A stretch of 64,000 nucleotides of DNA from Neckera pumila (lineage: Eukaryota; Streptophyta; Bryopsida; Hypnales; Neckeraceae). Position numbers and translations under genes: made by a program. Shown here one piece after another: positions 58,114 to 64,000 of the stretch; the stretch's first letter is position 1; each line of letters opens with the position of its first letter. The stretch covers positions 14,634,501-14,698,500 of the forward strand of contig OZ018417.1 of assembly GCA_963969595.1 (NCBI GenBank), in the 5' to 3' direction. The notes beneath the pieces are model-generated. The model was not told the origin of the DNA. It made no database searches and saw nothing but the letters and a program-made list of their open reading frames with translations.

Positions 58114-59014
58114 TTCACAACCTCTCCACTTTTCTACCGTCTCGAGCTCATTTCAAAAGTAGGGGTGGCGATGCTCTAGTAAATCCAACCAACCAAGTGG
58201 AAGGTATCTAAAAAATTGGCCTTGGATGAACGCTTCCAATACTCAAAACCACCTCAATTTTTTAGAAGCAAACAATATAAAAAGAGGAGGTTTTTGAAGC
58301 ATCAATGTAAGTTGAGACATTTTTGTGCTTCAAGAGTGCCCATTCAAAGTGAATCTAGTGTTTTAAAGTATAGAGTATCTTATGTATTCAATCAACATTG
58401 AAAATTTATAAACCACGTGGGTTGCATTTTGCTTGAATTTGCTAATAACCTCATCAAAATTATTGGTCATTCCACCTGTGGGGCACCTCAATAGCTCTAG
58501 AAAAAATGACTCTCGTAGGTGGTGTTAGGTTTTTAATTTAGGTGCATCTATAAATGAGTTGCCATCGGTGTCAAGTTGCTCCAAAGAGAATAATGATCCT
58601 TTCTCAAAATTTTCATAAGCTTAAATCAGAAGAGCAACCCCACGGCGGGGCACCAAGCAGGGCTAACACGGGTAGTAAGTGGGCCCTTGCTAATTTTTTA
58701 CCCCATGGCAGACGTGCCAAATCAAATAAAAAAAACAATCCGGCCATGTCAAGTTTTGATGAAGAAATTGGCAAATGCCAAATAGTGTATCTTGGGCGTG
58801 TTGTACCATGAGTCTAATTAAAGTAGCTGATTCCTTTTTGATCACCCTCCCATTTGGGGGATATAGATTGTTGTCTTTCCATGAATGTGTGGCTCAATTT
58901 CTGGAGTTGTTGTGGTGTAATACAATTGGCTGCAAAGCGGTCAATATTGTAACTAGCCCTTGGTCAATTTTGCAATTAGCCTATGGTCAGAAATAGAAAG
59001 GTCTATATCACCAT
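58114..59014. other. Spacer, no gene accepted
   Basis: ORFs at 58216-58401 and 58554-58811 are unrecognised and lack splice or promoter context. Confidence 0.4.
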
Positions 59015-59362
59015 CATTAGAAAAAATGTCGACCCACTAGAGGGTTGCTCTGGAGTGACAAACCAAGCTATTAAAAAGCTTGGTCTGTCACTCTAGCTAA
59101 TTGCTCCCCGCAACAATCAGCTTTTGCAAAAAAAATTATTTTTTATTTTATTTTAATATTTTTTTAAGATTATTATTTTTTAAATTAATTAATTAATTAA
59201 TAATTTTTTATTTGGAATTCTGGGTTTCTGCGCCACTACCGCTGCAGTTTCAACAGGGCGGAAATAGGGGGAAAACAATTTTTTGAACAAAAGAAAAGCA
59301 AATTTTAGGATACCTCAGAGTCCATGGAGCAGCCCTCCGGAGGCCTAAAATTTCCTCTAATG
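59015..59362. mobile_element. CATTAG-ended MITE (family R4), copy 3
   Basis: It starts CATTAGAAAAAATGTCGACC and ends AAATTTCCTCTAATG. It has the internal CCAAGCT/AGCTTGG hairpin flanked by GTGACA/TGTCAC, as in copies 1 and 2, followed by a long AT-rich run. Confidence 0.7.
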
Positions 59363-60380
59363 TATAGGTCAAAGAGAATCTTGTACTAAAAAATTTGTAG
59401 TAAGTGTATTTTTTGGTACTAAGATTTTGGAAAAATATACAATCCTTTCAAACTCTATTTCTGAACACAGGAAGTTTTTTGCACTCAAAAAAACTGCACA
59501 CCAAATATGTGTAATTGCTTAACCCCTCACCCTAATTTTGTCCCCTTTCTATTGTGTTTTCTAATACCCAAGTCGGTGAGGGACTGAGGGGTGAAGTGGT
59601 TGGAAATTGGTTGGTTACCTTACTCATTGTATCAACATTGAATGGATCTCTACCAACATTATCCAAAATTGTCCCAATGTGAAGAATGTGAAGAAACCAC
59701 CTGGCTTTGACAACGAGAGTTGCATTCATGAGGTGGCGGACCATTTCATGGGACCACGTGCATCTCACAAGTGGCGCGTGCTTTGGAAGCAGGCTCGCCA
59801 ATCCTGCTTGGCGCCCCTGTTCGGCGAGTCACTGAGCTTCGGGTTGCCCTGATAAGAAGTTCATGAGCTGGTTTTTTCCACTCCACTTGCCCACACTTTT
59901 TTCAAGGGATGGGCTTCGTCACCATTTGATCCAACGCAAGCTCATTAATGTTCAGAAACCTCGACACTGATGGGCCCAGAGCCCCAGACAACTCTTGCTT
60001 CTCCCGAAGTCTCGGACTGCCAGAGCATGAGACAATCAATATAGCGTTAGTTACTATTGATGGTTCACAGGAAAGTGAGACTTTTGTTTGGTATAACTTA
60101 CTGTAACTTCATGGCACCCAGAATGCGTTGGTTTTGAGCCAGGAGATCTGATATTTTGAGTTCTGACTTCTGAGTGTTCTACAGTAGTTTTTGTTCCCAG
60201 AATCCGTATAATAAATACATTGTCTTCTGGTCATGCCGTCAGTTACTGAAAATCGACAAGTGCTTTTGGCTAAAGGGAGCCTATCTCCCAAGACAGGAGA
60301 AACGTGCAACTTGTCATTCATACGAGTGCCAAATAATATACTATCTTATCTAGAGCTACCGTGAAGGTCGGGGGTCTGTT
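59363..60380. other. Spacer upstream of the dirigent-like gene, no gene accepted
   Basis: An 81-codon ORF at 59607-59852 and a minus-strand ORF in the same place are unrecognised. No promoter-like signal apart from the TATA box described separately. Confidence 0.4.
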
Positions 60381-60388
60381 TGCCAGTC

Positions 60389-60396
60389 TATAAAAT
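60389..60396 (+). promoter_or_regulatory. TATA box of the dirigent-like gene
   Basis: TATAAAAT lies about 30-40 bp before a (GT)n stretch at 60421-60435. A 5' UTR intron is plausible between the donor at 60490 (CTG|GTGAGA) and the acceptor ending at 60947 (TGTGCAG), which would bring a short leader to 21 bp before the ATG. Confidence 0.5.
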
Positions 60397-60968
60397 CAGT
60401 ATCAGTTAAGCTTGAACCCAGTGTGTGTGTGTGTGTTCACATGCCTCTCGCTTCAGCTACTTCATCTCCAGAAGCTTCTGCGCAGCCTGGTGAGAAACAA
60501 GTCACAGAGTCAGACTTTGAGTTTTGAGTGTTTGGCAGTGTTTCTAACAGAAAGTTAGGGCGCCATTTACACAGTTTGAACTGTCATTCGCACAATTTGG
60601 AGTGCTGGCAGGCACATATTTTGAACTGTTGGAATTGTTAATATACGCTGGATTGTGATTGTTTTAGTTGCTCAGTCCCATCGATCATATACTGGATTTC
60701 TACTTCCATTGGTCACTAGGATTTATACGTGTTTTGGTCACTGGTTGAGAACAGAATGGGATGCAAAAGTGATTTTTGCCGTAGCTGCTTCTTGCTTGCC
60801 TATCTGAAGAGGATGCTTTCAGAATTAGTGATGCTTTCATGATGTTTGGTGATCTTGCTTTTTTGGAAGTAGTCTTTAACTTGAAAACCAGAAGCAATTA
60901 TAACTCTCCCAAGCACTAACAAATAGTCACACATTGGATCTGTGCAGGTAACAACTCACACTGTCAAC

Positions 60969-62389
60969 ATGGGATCACTCTCAATCCTCACTGTCACCCT
61001 TCTGGCATGGATTTGCACCCTGCAGACACCGGTTCTGGGTAAGCTCTCCAGACACTGGATCCAGTTTCATTGCATTTGAGCTATACTAACAGAATGAAAC
61101 GTTCCAAATGATATCTAGATAGACTCTACTCAGCTTAGGAACTCTCAGAATTTCAATTTGTCACGTTGTGAGAACCAAGTTTCCACCAACACTGTGTGGC
61201 AGGTGAATTTTTCTTCAAAAATGGTTTTGTTGAACAATATAGTCCACCGTTTATGAAGTCCATTATACAAATTGATTTTTCACAATTACTGGGTTTTTTT
61301 ATGCAACAGCAAAACATCATCTCCACCTCACACACTACACACATGAGATTCGAGGAGGTCCCAATACGACATGGTTGCTGGCTGCAGGAACCCCTGTACC
61401 GAGCCTTGCAGGTGACGGTTGATCCATTCTTTCTTTCTTTTTGTAGTGATTTCATACTGTTCTGTTCAAATGACACAATTATTATTTTACACTGTCTATG
61501 CAATTGAAGACCATTGCAACCCACCAGTTTGGATCTAAATTTATTAGGCTGGTGTATTGTAACATGAATTTGCGTATTACAATCATTCAAAGTTGAGTTT
61601 GAGATTGCACTAATTGCATTATCTAGGTGGTCTCTAGGTGGTCTCCACTTCGGTAATTGCATCTAAATGCTGCCTGTTTCTAAACCTGCTTCTAAATCTG
61701 TAGATACAATGTACAGTACAGACTGCATTCATGAAAGTCTAGGGAAGAATCCAGATGCGACTATTCATACTGCTCTGCTTTTGAAATTCAAAATATATTT
61801 ATACAAGGTTCAATCGGATGCATGTTAAGTTAATCTAAATCATGGCTCCCAACAAGACTCAACAATAACTTAAGCAATTTAATAATAGGAGTCATGTTCA
61901 AATGCTTATTTAGGGCAGTTTCAAGTGTATTTATCTTACGAATGTTTTCATGATGGCCATTGGAAAGGATAATGCAATGAAGTACTCTACTGACCTTGGA
62001 TAGTCTTGTGTTTAGTGGGTGGCTCATGGGGGAGCATCATTGCTTATGACAGTATGATGAAGGCCGGACCTGAAAAGAATAGCACTCTTCTAGGCAGAAT
62101 CACAGGAACAGTCATTGGGGTAGTGAATCCAACAAGCACGGGCGGTGGAACTCGTGTGCAATTAGTGATGCAACATGTCTTTGGAGATGCTTCCAAATAC
62201 AAGGGTTCCTACCTCAATATTGCTGGTATCCTCTTTTTTGCCCCACCATGGGAATTGGTTGTCTCTGGGGCCACAGGGGCTTTGCGGGGATACTCTGGCT
62301 ATGGGATTTCTACACCAATTTCAGCTACAACTGGACCCCCTCCTATTTACCTAACCTATAGATGGGACATCTATCTTACCAAGGCATGA
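60969..62389 (+). CDS. Secreted dirigent-like protein (147 aa, two coding exons)
   Basis: Coding exons are 60969-61038 (splice donor GTAAGC) and 62016-62389 (acceptor TTTAG). They join in frame and stop at TGA. Residues 1-24 form a signal peptide (LTVTLLAWICTL core). The rest matches the dirigent barrel in order: IIAYDSMMKAGPEKNSTLLG near 30-49 (first strands), VQLVMQHVF near 73-81, YKGSYLNIAGI near 87-97, WELVVSGATGALRGYSGYGI near 104-123, then LTYRWDIYL near 136-144. Dirigent proteins act in the cell wall, steering stereospecific coupling of phenoxy radicals (family knowledge). At about 123 mature residues it is shorter than typical angiosperm members (about 160), mainly at the N-terminus. 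The 977-bp intron contains a repeat shared with 52.75-53.5 kb. Substrate unknown. Confidence 0.8.
61650..61800. repeat. Direct repeat of 52.75-52.81 kb plus 53.41-53.49 kb, in the dirigent intron
   Basis: Shares GGTAATTGCATCTAA, CTGCCTGTTTCTAAA, ATACAATGTACA and CTGCATTCATGAAAGT with the other locus. It represents the empty site for the Tc1-type element at 52809-53408. Confidence 0.8.
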
Positions 62390-64000
62390 TTGCTATTGTA
62401 GAGGACTAGTGACATTTCTCATAATTTTTGTTTGAAATTAAATAAATCTGAAACTCAATGTCAACATTGAGTTATGATGTCATTTGAGTGCATATATCTA
62501 TTCATATATGGCTACAAGGATTACAATATTGTCCAACTTGTTGTCAATCTTATCTTTGATTTTTTTTTATTTGTATAAATTTGTCAATGTTCATTTTTTC
62601 TACATTCTTCACTTGCTTGTTGAGTTTTTAGTACTTGGCAAAGACGATATCTTTTACTATTTAGGTTGTACTATTTAGGTTGTGTTATGTAGATTTTGAC
62701 TTGCTTATATTCACTTTCCATTAGCCCTTAAACATAATCACAGTTTTTTGAAATTATATTGAAAGTTATTCAAAAAGAGCCATCATGTTTACTTGTGTGT
62801 TACATTTAATTGTTCAAATCAAAACATAAGCACACTATAATAGGGGTAGATAATCCACACCACTTTGGATGGAGCCAAATGACCAAAACAAGAATAATAA
62901 TTGAAGGTGTTCTCTTCATTTTATAGACTTCTAAGCAATAGTGCTTTGTTCATTCTTCATTGCCAAAACATCTTCTATATGCTACATAAGATGCTAGAAA
63001 AATGTCCAAATTGAAAAAATCCTTGATTGTTCTTGAAGTTCATAAAGTCAATATTGTCAACATATGTTCTAGTATACAAATGACATCTTTCCATATCATT
63101 ACATGTATTTTAGTTTTTTTCCAATGCACTGAATTTCTAACAATCTAAGATTCACCCTCTCAATACTCAATATGAAATAAGAGTAGTGTTGTTTTTTTGT
63201 CAATGTTTCAAGGCAATGCAAAAAACAATATCCAATATATATGTATCCATAAATGAGCAATGTTGGAGGGATGTAGCTATTTACAACCACTAATATGGAT
63301 GAAATATGAAATCATGGATGAAAGTATATACATTCATTCAATATATTTATCCATAAATGAGCAATGTTGTCGTAAGATTTCGTAGCTATTTAACAAGTCC
63401 ATCCATCGCGAAAGACAGAATCTCGTCAAACATTCCCTTAAAAAAAAATCACTTTTAAGCAATATGTTGTCCAAAAACAACAACTGCCTGTTTGTCATCA
63501 CTGCAGACGAGTTGACTTCCTTTCATTTCAAAAATACTAATAAATCCACAAAATGCATATGACACCAATATTAACCTTTTAAATGCACAAGAGGTATGCT
63601 ACAAAACTTGGATTTTTTGTAAGATAGAGGGTTGGCAACTTTCTGAAGGTTTTGCATCAAAACAGAGAGTTCCATCGGGGATTTATTATTGCTTTGGAGA
63701 AAGAAAATCACGTGGCCAATAATACCTATACTGGATCGTGCATATATGACATTGAAGAAGATACAGTGCTGCCAATGGGACCAAATTTGGCAGTCTCATT
63801 TAAAATAGTGAATGAGGAGGCGCTAAACCCATTCAACTCTCGGATAAGCTACTGTAGAATGGACCTAACAATGCATATGAAGACCCAGAATCTATGGGCC
63901 AAACTACAAGCTAGGAAATGCACAACTTAATATCCTTTAGTGCATTCCAACGATAAAAAAGAAAAGCAAACGAGTTGGGACCAACCAGCTATGATTCCTA
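62390..64000. other. 3' flank of the dirigent-like gene and AT-rich spacer, no gene accepted
   Basis: Probable 3' UTR followed by AT-rich DNA with a repeated CCATAAATGAGCAATGTTG at about 63246 and 63350. The ORF at 63652-63930 (92 codons, 3' end of window) has slightly gene-like composition but no recognised domain or splice context. Confidence 0.4.

Noticed and set aside
58554..58811. 85-codon plus-strand ORF
   Set aside because: No recognised domain or gene structure around it.
59607..59852. Overlapping ORFs on both strands
   Set aside because: Unrecognised, with no promoter or splice context.
61153..61662. Minus- and plus-strand ORFs inside the dirigent intron
   Set aside because: I considered an extra dirigent exon here, but no barrel strand motif is seen and the two flanking exons already join in frame.
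63652..63930. 92-codon ORF at the window end
   Set aside because: Slightly gene-like composition but no recognised family; cannot be supported without the downstream sequence.
1..64000. CRISPR arrays, rRNA or genuine tRNA genes, telomeric arrays, LTR retrotransposons
   Set aside because: None found: no regularly spaced repeats, no canonical tRNA fold, and no paired long terminal repeats or reverse-transcriptase motifs were recognised.

Overview
This is nuclear DNA of a land plant. The evidence is spliced genes with GT-AG introns, a leucine-rich-repeat (LRR) receptor kinase built from many short phase-2 LRR exons, a decayed LysM/CERK1-type receptor kinase and a dirigent-like gene. Intergenic DNA is AT-rich and full of small DNA transposons. 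I cannot name the species. Nothing points to a bacterium, an organelle or a virus.

The first 48 kb is a tandem segmental array of one ancestral unit: an LRR receptor-like kinase on the + strand, followed by a decayed Tc1-type transposase on the - strand. Units A and B also carry a LysM-type receptor-kinase pseudogene and the same downstream repeats. Unit A (1-13.2 kb) starts inside the kinase domain at the window edge; what is visible of its kinase is intact. Unit B (15.0-33.4 kb) holds the only complete copy: 17 exons that join into an open frame of 877 codons (signal peptide, LRR ectodomain, one membrane span, RD kinase). Unit C (38.7-48.4 kb) is a pseudogene with at least four independent lesions, although it keeps a TATA box that unit B has lost.

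The stretch 33.6-38.7 kb separating B from C is mostly transposons. It includes a complete CACTA-type element with matching termini and a 3-bp target duplication. From 48.4 kb to the end the DNA is single-copy apart from dispersed terminal-inverted-repeat (TIR) elements. It holds two further genes: a small intronless GC-rich gene at 51.2 kb, possibly a mitochondrial complex I accessory subunit, and a two-coding-exon secreted dirigent-like gene at 60.97-62.39 kb.

Functionally the window reads as a receptor-kinase birth-and-death locus: a cell-surface LRR kinase duplicated together with a LysM (chitin or peptidoglycan receptor class) kinase that then died, all heavily used as a landing site by miniature transposons. 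Several of these can be ordered in time because copies A, B and C differ by their presence. The strongest observations are the co-duplicated LysM kinase pseudogene with transposons in its catalytic loop, the DD34E-type Tc1 relic in a plant genome, the dated decay of copy C, and several TIR families defined here by their termini.
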